Assembly (NCBI RefSeq): GCF_000970675.1
Contig: NZ_LAJA01000001.1
Location: forward strand, 806,001-870,000
Length of the DNA: 64,000 nt
Reading direction: 5' to 3'
Origin: Domibacillus tundrae
GTDB taxonomy: Bacteria > Bacillota > Bacilli > Bacillales > Domibacillaceae
Numbering within the stretch: position 1 is the stretch's first letter; each line of letters opens with the position of its first letter. Positions 8,994-18,397 of this stretch are shown piece by piece. The notes under the pieces are model-generated. The model was given only the letters and a program-made list of their open reading frames with translations, did no database searches and was not told the DNA's origin. The position numbers and the translations under genes are program-made.

Positions 8994-10093
8994 TGCGGAG
9001 CCGCGAGTGCTTGTTTACGATAGTGTTCTTCAGCAATTAAGTCGATCTCTTTTTTTAATTCTTCTACCATCGTTTCTTCCGGCACTTTCCGGACCGTTTT
9101 GCCGTGGCGGAACAAGAGGCCTTCGCCACGGGCACCCGCGATACCGATATCCGCTTCACGCGCTTCACCCGGACCGTTTACAGCACAGCCAAGAACAGCC
9201 ACTTTAATTGGCGCTTTAATCGTTGAAATGTACTCTTCCACTTCATTAGCGATGGCAATCAAATCGATTTCAATCCGGCCGCATGTTGGGCATGAAATAA
9301 GTGTTGCTGCATTTGCAGCAAGACCGAATGATTTCAACAGTTCGCGAGCCACTTTTACTTCCTCAACAGGATCAGCACTTAATGAAATGCGAAGCGTGTT
9401 GCCAATTCCTTTGCTTAAAATCGCACCGAGACCGGCCGCACTTTTCACCGTGCCGGCAAAAAGTGTACCGGACTCAGTAATCCCTAAATGAAGTGGGTAA
9501 TCAAACGCTTTAGACGCTTTTTCATACGCTTCAATCGCCAGGTTGACATCAGATGCTTTCATCGAAACGATAATATCATGGAAATCAAGGTCTTCCAAAA
9601 TTTTGATGTGATGCAGTGCACTTTCAACCATGCCGTCTGCAGTCGGATAGCCATATTTCTCAAGAATTTTTCGCTCAAGGCTTCCTGCGTTGACGCCAAT
9701 TCGAATAGGAATGCCTTTTGCTTTCGCTGCATTTACGACGGCTTCTACTTTTTCACGGCGGCCGATATTGCCGGGATTGATACGGATTTTGTCAACGCCT
9801 GCTTCAATTGCTTTCAGCGCCAATTTATAGTCAAAATGAATATCAGCAACGAGCGGAAGATTGATCTGGCTTTTGATGGCAGCAAGTGCATCTGCTGCGC
9901 GTTCATCCGGAACGGCGACGCGGACAACTTGGCAGCCTGCTTCTTCAAGACGGTTAATTTCTGCAACAGTTGCTTCTACATCGTGTGTTTTCGTTGTGGT
10001 CATGCTTTGAATAACAATTTGATCGTTGCCGCCAATCGTCAAATTGCCGACTTTAACTGGACGGGTTTTCGTGCGGTGGGTGATTTCACTCAA
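8990..10093 (-). CDS. ispG: (E)-4-hydroxy-3-methylbut-2-enyl diphosphate synthase IspG
   Basis: A 367-residue 4Fe-4S enzyme of the MEP pathway that converts MEcPP to HMBPP, the substrate of IspH encoded at 2085-3041. The TIM-barrel N-terminus shows [16 protein letters not shown] and [12 protein letters not shown]. The cluster-binding cysteines are in SCPTCGR and [11 protein letters not shown]. The position matches B. subtilis ispG (yqfY). A GGAGCG-type site stands before ATG 10093. Confidence 0.96.
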   Translation of the reverse strand: MSEITHRTKTRPVKVGNLTIGGNDQIVIQSMTTTKTHDVEATVAEINRLEEAGCQVVRVAVPDERAADALAAIKSQINLPLVADIHFDYKLALKAIEAGVDKIRINPGNIGRREKVEAVVNAAKAKGIPIRIGVNAGSLERKILEKYGYPTADGMVESALHHIKILEDLDFHDIIVSMKASDVNLAIEAYEKASKAFDYPLHLGITESGTLFAGTVKSAAGLGAILSKGIGNTLRISLSADPVEEVKVARELLKSFGLAANAATLISCPTCGRIEIDLIAIANEVEEYISTIKAPIKVAVLGCAVNGPGEAREADIGIAGARGEGLLFRHGKTVRKVPEETMVEELKKEIDLIAEEHYRKQALAAPQ

Positions 10094-10180
10094 TGGTGAT
10101 TCGCTCCTTTAAAAGTTAATCTAAATATCATTTCTGTTCTCATTCTATCAGAGGGACGCCCGTTCAGACAACAATTGCGT

Positions 10181-10702
10181 TTACTTCGGTGCGCCAGGCA
10201 GATAGCGGATCGAAAGAAAGAGCATACCGGCAATCAACAGCCAATCAACTGCGTAGGCATAAGGAAATGTCCAATGTGCCAATTCAGCTAGCGTTGTCAG
10301 TAGAGCTGACAGACTGAGTGCATAAGCGGCCATTCTAAATAAATGTCGATAATCACCACGTTTTTTTAAGCGGGAAACGACAACAAGACCAACTCCTGCA
10401 AAGATCGATGCTTTTAAAAACAACATGAATGATAACAAAATATAATAGAAAAAAAGAGCAACGGGAATAAAGATAAACGTATTTTGATCCATCATTAATA
10501 ATGGCAGCACTTCTTCAACCGTTTTTTTGGCTGATTCATTACCCGCGGTCATGTAAAAGGATGCAGCAATGAAGGCAGGCAAGCTCATAACGAGTGCCAA
10601 TGCAAAAAGATACTGAATGGTTTTTCCAATTCCTTGCAGTCGGAAAGCAGCGATATGTTTTGGCGAGTACAGGCTTTTAATGAATTGTTTATATAACGGC
10701 AT
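10181..10702 (-). CDS. DUF1189 family membrane protein
   Basis: A 173-residue inner membrane protein. It starts with a conserved FIKSLYSPKHIAAFRLQGIG segment, followed by about four or five hydrophobic stretches (near residues 30-50, 75-100, 115-135, 150-165). This fits the Bacillus DUF1189 family, which is encoded in this chromosomal neighbourhood. No function is known. The roughly 225 bases upstream to the next gene are AT-rich and carry the divergent promoters. Confidence 0.75.
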   Translation of the reverse strand: MPLYKQFIKSLYSPKHIAAFRLQGIGKTIQYLFALALVMSLPAFIAASFYMTAGNESAKKTVEEVLPLLMMDQNTFIFIPVALFFYYILLSFMLFLKASIFAGVGLVVVSRLKKRGDYRHLFRMAAYALSLSALLTTLAELAHWTFPYAYAVDWLLIAGMLFLSIRYLPGAPK

Positions 10703-10927
10703 AAAGGTGAGATCCTTTCTGAAAGCAAAATCACACTTATTATATAGCAGGTAATGGAACGAATCTATGTCATTTTTTAAAATAATTATTGTTTGTAATA
10801 TAGTAGTAACATTTTCAGCTTATTATTAATAAAATGTAAATTTTAAGTGTAGATCTTTACTTTATTTATATATTCTCTTCATAATTGGGGAGGATTTTGC
10901 TGAAAACAATTGACTGGAGCTGGAAAA

Positions 10928-12562
10928 ATGGAGATTGACATCCAAGAAATACTGTTCCAATTTTTGGGCGGACTTGGGATATTTTTGTATGGCATTAAAC
11001 AGATGGGTGATGGATTGCAGGCTTCGGCAGGCGACCGTCTTCGGGAAATCCTGGACCGATTCACGACGAATCCGTTAATGGGGGTGCTTGCCGGAGTATT
11101 AGTTACCGTTTTGATTCAAAGCAGTTCGGGCACAACCGTTATCACCGTTGGATTGGTCAGTGCCGGTTTTTTGACGCTGCGACAAGCGATTGGTGTTATT
11201 ATGGGAGCAAATATTGGGACGACTATTACGGCATTTATTATTGGAATCGATATTGGAGAGTACTCCTTGCCGATTCTTGCTTTTGGCTCGATGCTGATTT
11301 TTTTCTTTACTAGTAAAAAATTGAATAATATTGGCCGGATTGTTTTCGGATTTGGTTCACTTTTCTACGGACTTGAATTAATGAGCGGCGGAATGAAACC
11401 GCTCCAGCAGCTTGATTCTTTCCGCGAATTAACATTGAATATGGCTTCAAGTCCGATTTTGGGCGTATTTGTCGGCACCGTTTTTACAATGGTCATTCAA
11501 AGTTCCAGTGCGACGATTGGGATTTTGCAGGGGCTTTTTGCTGAAGGACTTCTTGAACTTGATGCTGCACTTCCGGTTCTATTCGGGGACAACATTGGGA
11601 CAACGATTACAGCAGTTCTTGCTTCGATTGGTGCTTCTGTAGCGGCAAGACGCGCTGCCGCAACGCATGTGTTATTCAATATCATTGGCACAGTCATTTT
11701 CTTAATTATTTTGCCGCTCTACACGGCCTTTATCAGTTATTTGCAGCAATCAATGGGGCTTAATCCGGAAATGACAATTGCTTTTGCACATGGCACCTTC
11801 AATGTGACGAATACATTCATTCAACTGCCGTTTGTTGCGGTTCTTGCGATGATCGTAACAAAGCTGATTCCAGGTGAGGATTCATTTATTGAATATAAAC
11901 CAAAACATCTTGATCCGATTTTTATTGAACAGTCGTCTTCTATAGCCTTAAGCCAGGCGAAAGAAGAAGTGGTCCGTATGGGCGACTATGCGATTAAGGC
12001 AATGGAAGAAACGCATCAATACTTAAAAACAAAACATCAAAAGCATGCTTCAACAGCGGAACAGCTTGAAGAAGCAATTGATAACCTTGATCAAAAAATT
12101 ACAGATTATCTTGTAAAAGTGGGTTCTAAGCAAATGAGCGCGGCAGAATCAGAACGCCATTCGACGCTGCTAGATGCTGTTCGCGATATTGAGCGGATTG
12201 GAGACCATGCAGAAAATGTATGCGAATTAGTAGAATACCAGCAAGCAAATAAAGTCTTAATTTCCGATCAGGCATCTGCGGATTTAGATGAGATGTTTAA
12301 ATTAACGATTGAAACAGTATCAAAATCAATCCGTTCGCTTGATTCTAATGATATGGATCTTGCCCGACAAGTGGTTGAACAAGAAGAGTTGATCGACAAA
12401 ATGGAAAGAAAGCTTCGCAAGCAGCACATTTTACGCTTAAATAATGGAAAATGTACAGGTCAGGCGGGTATGGTTTTTGTCGATATCATTTCGAACTTAG
12501 AGCGTATGGGAGACCATGCGGTAAATATAGCGGAAGCCGTTCTCGGCATCCGTGACTTATAA
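10928..12562 (+). CDS. Na/Pi cotransporter family protein with C-terminal PhoU-like domain
   Basis: A 544-residue protein. Residues 1-300 hold two inverted Na/Pi-cotransporter repeats with the paired signatures QSSSGTTVITVG and QSSSATIGILQG and the IGANIGTTITA and GDNIGTTITAVL motifs. Residues about 335-540 form two PhoU-like helical bundles (RIGDHAENV and RMGDHAVNI). It probably moves phosphate with sodium. ATG 10928 is chosen because GGAG (10916-10919) is 8 bases upstream. A high-affinity pst system lies 4 kb downstream and has no phoU of its own. Whether this PhoU domain regulates the pst system is speculation. Confidence 0.85.
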   Translation: MEIDIQEILFQFLGGLGIFLYGIKQMGDGLQASAGDRLREILDRFTTNPLMGVLAGVLVTVLIQSSSGTTVITVGLVSAGFLTLRQAIGVIMGANIGTTITAFIIGIDIGEYSLPILAFGSMLIFFFTSKKLNNIGRIVFGFGSLFYGLELMSGGMKPLQQLDSFRELTLNMASSPILGVFVGTVFTMVIQSSSATIGILQGLFAEGLLELDAALPVLFGDNIGTTITAVLASIGASVAARRAAATHVLFNIIGTVIFLIILPLYTAFISYLQQSMGLNPEMTIAFAHGTFNVTNTFIQLPFVAVLAMIVTKLIPGEDSFIEYKPKHLDPIFIEQSSSIALSQAKEEVVRMGDYAIKAMEETHQYLKTKHQKHASTAEQLEEAIDNLDQKITDYLVKVGSKQMSAAESERHSTLLDAVRDIERIGDHAENVCELVEYQQANKVLISDQASADLDEMFKLTIETVSKSIRSLDSNDMDLARQVVEQEELIDKMERKLRKQHILRLNNGKCTGQAGMVFVDIISNLERMGDHAVNIAEAVLGIRDL

Positions 12563-12634
12563 GAGAAAGCAGCCGTTATGGCTGTTTCCAGGCTGTCGGC
12601 AAAGTCGTCAGTCTTTTTTTGAAGGGGCCGATAG

Positions 12635-12754
12635 GTGAAGCAAAAAGGACTTCGCTTTCCGCGGGCAGTGCGTGAGCCTCCTCGTTGCTCCCGCTCCTGC
12701 GGGGTCTCACGTTCACCGCTGTTCCCGCAGGAGTCTGCGTCCTTTTTGCTTCAC
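12635..12754. repeat. 120-bp inverted-repeat unit within the inter-terminator element
   Basis: Perfect 16-bp terminal inverted repeats (GTGAAGCAAAAAGGAC at 12635-12650, its complement at 12739-12754) enclose a second pair, CCTGCGGG and CCCGCAGG. The RNA would fold into a long hairpin. Confidence 0.8.
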
Positions 12755-12916
12755 ACCGTTTTTTAAAAGAGCTGCCAATGTTCGTGCCGTTTTTTGGCTG
12801 GCTTTTATTCACGAAAACGAATGGGGCATCGTAACGGTCCCATTTTGGCGCTGTCGCCAGAGGAGCATGTCCCCATGAACCGGCTCTTTTATGCGCTGCT
12901 TTTATAGAAACAGCGG

Positions 12917-12973
12917 CGGCGGGCTTGCGGCGAAGACTCCTGCCCGCGGAACGCGAAGTCGCGAGCCCGCCGC
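12917..12973. repeat. Second GC-rich inverted repeat
   Basis: CGGCGGGCTTGCG pairs with CGCGAGCCCGCCG about 30 bases later with one mismatch. Confidence 0.65.
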
Positions 12974-13080
12974 ATTTCGGCTCCAATCAGAAAGCTATAC
13001 ACCGCCATCACCAAAGAACAAGGATGAAGAAGAAAAATCAAATGTGCTGACAAAAGGTTTTATTTGTCTACACTCTGAAA

Positions 13081-13107
13081 GCAGCCGTTATGGCTGCTTC
13101 TTTTTTT
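13081..13107 (+). terminator. Terminator upstream of sodA
   Basis: GCAGCC-GTTAT-GGCTGC followed by TTCTTTTTTT. This is the intact copy of the hairpin whose T-less twin lies just after the Na/Pi gene. Confidence 0.8.
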
Positions 13108-13193
13108 ATGGGCATAATCGTTGCACCATATTCATAATTTTGTTAATCTTGTTATGTTAAGTAAATCACTTTATTTTTGGGAGGAATTTTATA

Positions 13194-13802
13194 ATGGCTT
13201 TTGAACTACCACAACTACCTTACGCGTATGACGCACTAGAGCCCCACATCGACAAAGAAACGATGAACATCCATCACACTAAACATCACAACACGTATGT
13301 TACGAACTTAAATGCTGCTCTTGAAGGCAACGAAGAGCTTCTTTCTAAATCAGTAGAAGAAGTAATTGCTAATTTAGACGCAGTTCCTGAATCTGCACGT
13401 ACTGCAGTCCGCAACAACGGCGGCGGGCATGCGAACCACTCTCTTTTCTGGCAGCTTCTTTCTCCAAATGGCGGCGGCGCTCCATCAGGTAAATTGGCGG
13501 AAGCCATTGACGCAAAATTCGGAAGCTTTGATTCATTTAAAGAAGAGTTTGCAAAAGCAGGCGCAACACGTTTCGGTTCTGGCTGGGCATGGCTGTCTGT
13601 TGCAAACGGTGAAATTGAGCTTTCAAGCACACCGAATCAAGACTCACCAATTATGGAAGGCAAAACGCCAATTCTAGGTCTTGATGTTTGGGAGCACGCG
13701 TATTACTTAAACTATCAAAATCGCCGTCCTGACTACATTGCTGCATTCTGGAATGTTGTCAACTGGGATGAAGTATCAAAACGGTACGAAGCAGCTCTTT
13801 AA
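13194..13802 (+). CDS. sodA: Superoxide dismutase (Mn) SodA
   Basis: A 202-residue Mn/Fe superoxide dismutase that converts superoxide to oxygen and hydrogen peroxide. The metal ligands are the His of [12 protein letters not shown], the His of NHSLFW, and the Asp and His of [28 protein letters not shown]-like and GSGWAWLSV segments fit the Mn form. TTGGGAGGAATTTTATA precedes ATG 13194. sodA stands upstream of pbpA in B. subtilis too. Codon use is of the highly expressed type. Confidence 0.97.
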   Translation: MAFELPQLPYAYDALEPHIDKETMNIHHTKHHNTYVTNLNAALEGNEELLSKSVEEVIANLDAVPESARTAVRNNGGGHANHSLFWQLLSPNGGGAPSGKLAEAIDAKFGSFDSFKEEFAKAGATRFGSGWAWLSVANGEIELSSTPNQDSPIMEGKTPILGLDVWEHAYYLNYQNRRPDYIAAFWNVVNWDEVSKRYEAAL

Positions 13803-13821
13803 TAGAAAGTGCTGGATGAAA

Positions 13822-13849
13822 GCCGGTCCGATTATCGGGCCGGTTTTTT
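13822..13849 (+). terminator. Terminator after sodA
   Basis: CCGGTCCGA pairs with TCGGGCCGG, followed by TTTTTT. Confidence 0.85.
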
Positions 13850-13919
13850 GGTGGAAAAAAGTATTTAGTTTCGGTACAATGGATAATAAAGTATAAGAAG
13901 CATAGAAAGGGTTAGGCGG

Positions 13920-16076
13920 TTGAAAAAAGTGAACAAAAAGAAAAAAACGCACGTGCCGTTTCGGATGAACATGCTGTTTTTTGTAGTGTTTCTATTATTT
14001 TCGGCACTCATTTTCCGGCTTGGCATTGTTCAGATTGTTCAAGGAGAAGATTATCAGCGCAAAATTGAGCGGACAGAAGACGTGACAGTCAATACGAGCG
14101 TTCCGCGCGGAAAAATATATGACCGTGACGGTGAAATTGTCGTGGATAATGTTCCACAAAACGCGATAACGTATACCCGCTCATCAAGTCCAGATACAGA
14201 AGAAATGATGCAGACAGCGGAGAAGCTTGCCCAGTTGATCGAAAAAGAAACAGATCAAGTAACAGAGCGGGACATGAAAGACTTTTGGATTGGAAAAAAC
14301 GAAGAAAAAGCAAAAGCGAAAGTGACAGCGGCTGAATGGACCGCATATGAAAATGACGAGCTGCTAGAAGAGGATATTTATGATCTGCAGCTTGAGCGCA
14401 TTACTGAAGGTGATTTGAAAGGGTTGTCAGCTGCAGAACTTGAAGTGCTGGCTATTTATCGGGAATTTACATCCGGTTACGCACAGACCCCGCAAATTGT
14501 AAAAAATGAAAATGTAACAGACGTGGAGTATGCAGTGGTCAGCGAGAATTTATCATCACTCCCAGGAGTGAATACAACAACGGACTGGGAACGATCCTAT
14601 TCTTATGACAACACATTAAAAACGGTTCTGGGAAATATTTCTTCTTCTAAAGAAGGATTGCCGAAAGAAATGGTCGATTATTATTTAGCCCATGATTACA
14701 GCCGCAATGACCGTGTCGGCAAAAGTTATTTAGAATATCAATATGAAAATGTACTGCGCGGCCAGAAAACAAAAATGAAAAACATTACCGATAAATCCGG
14801 AAATGTGCTGGATTCCGAAATTATTACAGAAGGACAAAGAGGAAAAGACCTTGTCCTGACAATTGATATGGACCTCCAGACAGCCTTAGAACAAATTATT
14901 GAAGAGGAACTTAAAAAAGCCAAATCGGGCTATCATCCGTTTTTAGACCGGGCATTTGTTACAATGATGGATCCGAATACAGGTGAAGTCCTGGCTATGG
15001 CTGGTAAAAAATACGAGGTGGTTGACGGCAAAGCGGAAATTTTTGACTTCGCCCTGGGTAATATGACAACGTCTTATGCGATGGGATCGGCTGTTAAAGG
15101 CGCTACCGTGTTAACTGGTTATATGACTGGTGTAAACGAGCCAGGTGAGTATATGGTAGACGAACCGTTGAAGTTTGCTGGGACAAACCCGAAAAGCTCC
15201 TGGTTTAACCGTGGCGGTGCTTTTGGCATTAGTGACACGTATGCGCTAATGCGGTCATCAAATGTGTATATGTTTAAAACAGCAATGAAGATTGGCGGCG
15301 CGAGCTATGTTCCAAATAGAAGCTTGGACATTGATATTGACGCTTTTACGACAATGCGTAATTACTTCAGTCAATTTGGCCTTGGTGTAAAAACGGGAAT
15401 TGATTTGCCCGGCGAACAAGCAGGCTATAAGGGGATAATTGATGAAACTGAACCGGGTAAACTGCTTGACTTCGCTATTGGCCAATTCGATACGTACACG
15501 CCCCTTCAACTTGCGCAGTATGTATCCACAATCGCAAATGGTGGCTATCGTATGCAGCCGCGCCTTGTAAAGGAGATTAGGGAGCCTATTTCAGAAACAA
15601 ATAAAATTGGTCCGATTGCAAAAGAAATTGAGCCAACGGTATTGAACACACTAGACCTTGAACCGGGATGGATTGAACGTGTTCAAGAAGGATTCCGGCT
15701 CGTTGCGCAGGCGTCTGAAGGAACAGCATCAAGCTATTTTGGCAATGCGCCCTATAAAATGGCTGCTAAAACGGGTACGGCAGAAGGCGTGTATGACGGT
15801 CCATTAAAAGAGCCGAATAAACATGAAATGACCTGGAATGTAACACTTGTTGGATATGCTCCATACGACAATCCGGAAGTTGCCATGGCAGTCGTCGTTC
15901 CATGGGCGTATGAAGACAGTTCCAGCTCCATTCCAATTAACCATTATATCGGCCGGCGGGCCATGGACAAATATTTTGAACTGAAGGAACAAAAAGTAAA
16001 TGAAAAACCAACCGAAGCGGTAATCGATCAAGATATTGTTACAAAAACAGAAACGACTAAGTTAGAAAATGAGTAA
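13920..16076 (+). CDS. pbpA: Penicillin-binding protein 2A-type transpeptidase
   Basis: A 718-residue class B penicillin-binding protein. A short basic cytosolic tail precedes one membrane anchor (residues about 17-42), the dimerization domain (VPRGKIYDRDGEIVVDN) and the transpeptidase domain. Active-site motifs are SAVK at 390-393, SSN at 446-448 and KTG at 617-619. It cross-links peptidoglycan stem peptides during elongation. The start is TTG 13920 with AAAGGG 8 bases upstream. In B. subtilis pbpA (PBP2A) also lies between sodA and pstS. The Glu/Thr-rich tail of about 30 residues is not catalytic. Confidence 0.92.
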   Translation: MKKVNKKKKTHVPFRMNMLFFVVFLLFSALIFRLGIVQIVQGEDYQRKIERTEDVTVNTSVPRGKIYDRDGEIVVDNVPQNAITYTRSSSPDTEEMMQTAEKLAQLIEKETDQVTERDMKDFWIGKNEEKAKAKVTAAEWTAYENDELLEEDIYDLQLERITEGDLKGLSAAELEVLAIYREFTSGYAQTPQIVKNENVTDVEYAVVSENLSSLPGVNTTTDWERSYSYDNTLKTVLGNISSSKEGLPKEMVDYYLAHDYSRNDRVGKSYLEYQYENVLRGQKTKMKNITDKSGNVLDSEIITEGQRGKDLVLTIDMDLQTALEQIIEEELKKAKSGYHPFLDRAFVTMMDPNTGEVLAMAGKKYEVVDGKAEIFDFALGNMTTSYAMGSAVKGATVLTGYMTGVNEPGEYMVDEPLKFAGTNPKSSWFNRGGAFGISDTYALMRSSNVYMFKTAMKIGGASYVPNRSLDIDIDAFTTMRNYFSQFGLGVKTGIDLPGEQAGYKGIIDETEPGKLLDFAIGQFDTYTPLQLAQYVSTIANGGYRMQPRLVKEIREPISETNKIGPIAKEIEPTVLNTLDLEPGWIERVQEGFRLVAQASEGTASSYFGNAPYKMAAKTGTAEGVYDGPLKEPNKHEMTWNVTLVGYAPYDNPEVAMAVVVPWAYEDSSSSIPINHYIGRRAMDKYFELKEQKVNEKPTEAVIDQDIVTKTETTKLENE

Positions 16077-16081
16077 AAAAT

Positions 16082-16116
16082 GGTCTTTCCGTCAAACGGA
16101 AAGGCCGTTTTTTTTT
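16082..16116 (+). terminator. Terminator after pbpA
   Basis: GGTCTTTCCGT pairs with ACGGAAAGGCC around a CAA loop, followed by a T-run. Confidence 0.88.
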
Positions 16117-16270
16117 ACAAAAGGATCGTTTTGCACAATTATTTGATCTTTTTCATAAAAAAAATGAATTTTTTTTAGTTATTTGCAAAAACTATAAAAG
16201 CTGTCTATTCAGCAGTCGTAATCGCTTTCAATATAAAAAAGCAAGGTGCATTTCTCATAATTATGTGGGA

Positions 16271-16324
16271 TTTACAAAACCTTAACATTTTATTAAAACC
16301 TTATTAATACTCATCCTTTATTGT
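16271..16324 (+). promoter_or_regulatory. Pho box and promoter of the pst operon
   Basis: Four direct repeats (TTTACA 16271, TTAACA 16282, TTAAAA 16293, TTAATA 16304) sit exactly 11 bp apart, each separated by 5 bases. This is the classic PhoP binding array of Bacillus. A -10-like TATTGT lies at 16319-16324. PhoP~P should therefore activate pstS-pstC-pstA-pstB under phosphate starvation. Confidence 0.88.
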
Positions 16325-16375
16325 ATTTAGTGTAGCGAATAACAAAAAAACAAACTTGCAGGGGGAAATGAAGAA

Positions 16376-17356
16376 ATGAAACCAGTCAAAGTTCTCACGT
16401 TATCAGCACTAGTAGGATCGGCGCTCGTATTAGGCGCATGCGGCGGCAACGCTGATACAGGAACAAAAACAGAAGATGGCGCAGGAGATCAAGCTGGCGC
16501 AGGCGATGCACAGCTTCAAGGCGAAATCTCAATCGATGGTTCATCAACTGTTTATCCAATTGCTGAAGCAGTGGCAGAAGAGTTCATGCTTGAACAGCCC
16601 GATGTGAAAGTAACAGTTGGATTGTCTGGAACAGGCGGCGGCTTTGAGAAATTCATCGCTGGCGAAACACAATTGACCAATGCATCACGCCCGATCAAAG
16701 ATGAAGAAGCAAAAGCTCTTGCAGACGCGGGTATTGAATATACTGAACTGGAACTTGCTTATGACGGATTATCCGTTGTTGTAAATAAAGACAATGACTG
16801 GGTTGACCAGTTAACAGTAGATGAATTGAAAAAGCTGTGGTTAGATAATGGTTCAACAAAAAAATGGTCAGACATTCGTGAAGGCTGGCCGGAAGAAGAA
16901 ATTAAGTTTTATTCACCAGGAACGGATTCTGGAACATTTGATTATTTCGATGAAGTAATTCTTGACGGTGGTCAAATTGACAAATCAGCCACTCTTTCGG
17001 AAGACGATAATGTTCTTGTCCAAGGTGTGACAGGTGACGCCAATGCAATCGGGTACTTTGGTTACGCGTACTACCTTGAAAATAAAGACAATGTGAAAGT
17101 AGTGCCAATCGTAAACGAAGCAGGCGATGCAGTTGAACCAAATCACGAAACAATCGAAAGCGGTGAATACGCTCCACTTTCACGCCCATTGTTCACATAT
17201 GTAAGCAATGCAGCATTCGCAGATGATGAAGCTGTTGCAGCTTATACGCAATTTACACTTGAAAATGCATCAGTTCTTGCGGAAGATGTTGGCTATGTTT
17301 CACTTCCAGAAGAAAAATACACAGAACAGCTTGAAACACTTGAAGGCTTAAAGTAA
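16376..17356 (+). CDS. pstS: Phosphate ABC transporter substrate-binding lipoprotein PstS
   Basis: A 326-residue lipoprotein. The signal peptide ends in the lipobox LVLGAC, so the mature protein is anchored through Cys. Conserved binding elements are IDGSSTVYPI, LSGTGGGFEKFIAGE, ITNASRPI-like LTNASRPIKDEE, and SPGTDSGTFDYF. It captures phosphate outside the membrane for the PstCA channel. CAGGGGG is well placed before ATG 16376. It is the first gene of the PhoP-controlled operon. Confidence 0.95.
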   Translation: MKPVKVLTLSALVGSALVLGACGGNADTGTKTEDGAGDQAGAGDAQLQGEISIDGSSTVYPIAEAVAEEFMLEQPDVKVTVGLSGTGGGFEKFIAGETQLTNASRPIKDEEAKALADAGIEYTELELAYDGLSVVVNKDNDWVDQLTVDELKKLWLDNGSTKKWSDIREGWPEEEIKFYSPGTDSGTFDYFDEVILDGGQIDKSATLSEDDNVLVQGVTGDANAIGYFGYAYYLENKDNVKVVPIVNEAGDAVEPNHETIESGEYAPLSRPLFTYVSNAAFADDEAVAAYTQFTLENASVLAEDVGYVSLPEEKYTEQLETLEGLK

Positions 17357-17393
17357 TTACCACTGGATTAAAAAGCGGATAAAGATTAAAATA

Positions 17394-17428
17394 TACACCA
17401 ATAGGGGGCGATGCCCTCTATTGGTGTA
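17394..17428 (+). promoter_or_regulatory. Intercistronic hairpin between pstS and pstC
   Basis: TACACCAATAG pairs with CTATTGGTGTA around a short GC-rich centre, with no T-run after it. It lies 38 bases after pstS and 24 before pstC. It could stabilise pstS mRNA or mark a processing site so that PstS is made in excess of the membrane proteins. Processing of the B. subtilis pst transcript in this interval has been reported as far as I recall. Confidence 0.6.
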
Positions 17429-17452
17429 CGTGGGTTGAAAGGAGCAGGCGGG

Positions 17453-18397
17453 TTGAAAACAACAAATAAAGACCTTAGTCCGGTTCAGCAGCTGCTTGAA
17501 AAAAAATATAATGGCGGCTTTTTGAACAGAAGTGAAAAAGTTATTCCTGCGGTCTTGTTTATTATGGCTGCGGTCTCTGTCTTAACAACATTAGGGATTG
17601 TCTTAACATTAATTTTTGAAACAATTACGTTTTTCCGTGATGTATCGATTGTTGAATTTTTCACATCAACAGAGTGGTATCCATTCTCGAATACAGATCC
17701 TGTTTATGGTATTTGGCCGCTTGTATTGGGTACACTGAAAATCACGTTGATCGCTTCTGTTTTTGCTATCCCAATCGGCCTTGCTGTTGCGCTATACTTG
17801 AGTGAGTATGCAGGTACACGTACACGCAAAATTATGAAACCGATTCTTGAAGTGCTTGCTGGTGTTCCAACGATTGTATACGGATTTTTCGCCCTAACGT
17901 TCGTAACACCTGTTCTGCGCGAAGTATTTCCCTCATTGGAATTGTTTAATGCTATCAGTCCAGGGATCGTTGTGGGAATTATGATCATTCCAACGATTGT
18001 TTCGTTATCTGAAGATGCTCTTTCTTCTGTCCCAGAGCCTGTTCGCCACGGCGCGCTTGCACTGGGATCAACCAAATGGGAAACAGCTTCAAAAGTTATT
18101 TTTCCAGCTGCTCTATCCGGTATTCTTGCATCGATCGTTCTTGGCGTATCCCGTGCAATCGGTGAAACGATGATTGTATCCATTGCAGCAGGCTCAACGC
18201 CGTCTGCCGCGCTGGACTTAACGTCATCATTACAAACAATGACTTCCTACATCGTGCAGGTTACAACTGGAGATGCAGGATTTGGCACGACAATTTATTA
18301 CAGTATTTATGCAGTCGGCTTTACATTGTTTGTATTCACTTTACTGATGAACATGCTCGCTCAGTTCATTTCGAAGCGTTTCAGGGAGGAATACTGA
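17453..18397 (+). CDS. pstC: Phosphate ABC transporter permease PstC
   Basis: A 314-residue membrane protein with six hydrophobic segments and the EAA-like loop LGSTKWETASKVIFPAALSGI. The PstC signature includes VLAGVPTIVYGFFAL. The start is TTG 17453 because AAAGGAG (17438-17444) stands 8 bases before it; an upstream ATG at 17411 lies inside the hairpin and is unlikely. It pairs with PstA to form the phosphate channel. The stop overlaps the pstA start by one base. Confidence 0.92.
   Translation: MKTTNKDLSPVQQLLEKKYNGGFLNRSEKVIPAVLFIMAAVSVLTTLGIVLTLIFETITFFRDVSIVEFFTSTEWYPFSNTDPVYGIWPLVLGTLKITLIASVFAIPIGLAVALYLSEYAGTRTRKIMKPILEVLAGVPTIVYGFFALTFVTPVLREVFPSLELFNAISPGIVVGIMIIPTIVSLSEDALSSVPEPVRHGALALGSTKWETASKVIFPAALSGILASIVLGVSRAIGETMIVSIAAGSTPSAALDLTSSLQTMTSYIVQVTTGDAGFGTTIYYSIYAVGFTLFVFTLLMNMLAQFISKRFREEY

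Larger units (their letters stand above)
12565..13096. repeat. Inserted GC-rich palindromic element flanked by 20-bp direct repeats
   Basis: The segment GAAAGCAGCCGTTATGGCTG occurs at 12565-12584 and again at 13077-13096. The 492 bases between are non-coding, GC-rich and full of inverted repeats. Only the distal copy has the T-tract of a terminator. The layout looks like a repeat element that inserted at or duplicated the Na/Pi gene terminator. Similar GC-rich palindromic blocks are, to my knowledge, common between genes of Bacillaceae, but I cannot run the comparison here. No transposase is present. Confidence 0.7.

Noticed and set aside
17411-17452. An upstream ATG extending pstC by 14 codons
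   Set aside because: The ATG lies within a hairpin and has no ribosome site, while TTG 17453 has AAAGGAG at the right distance.
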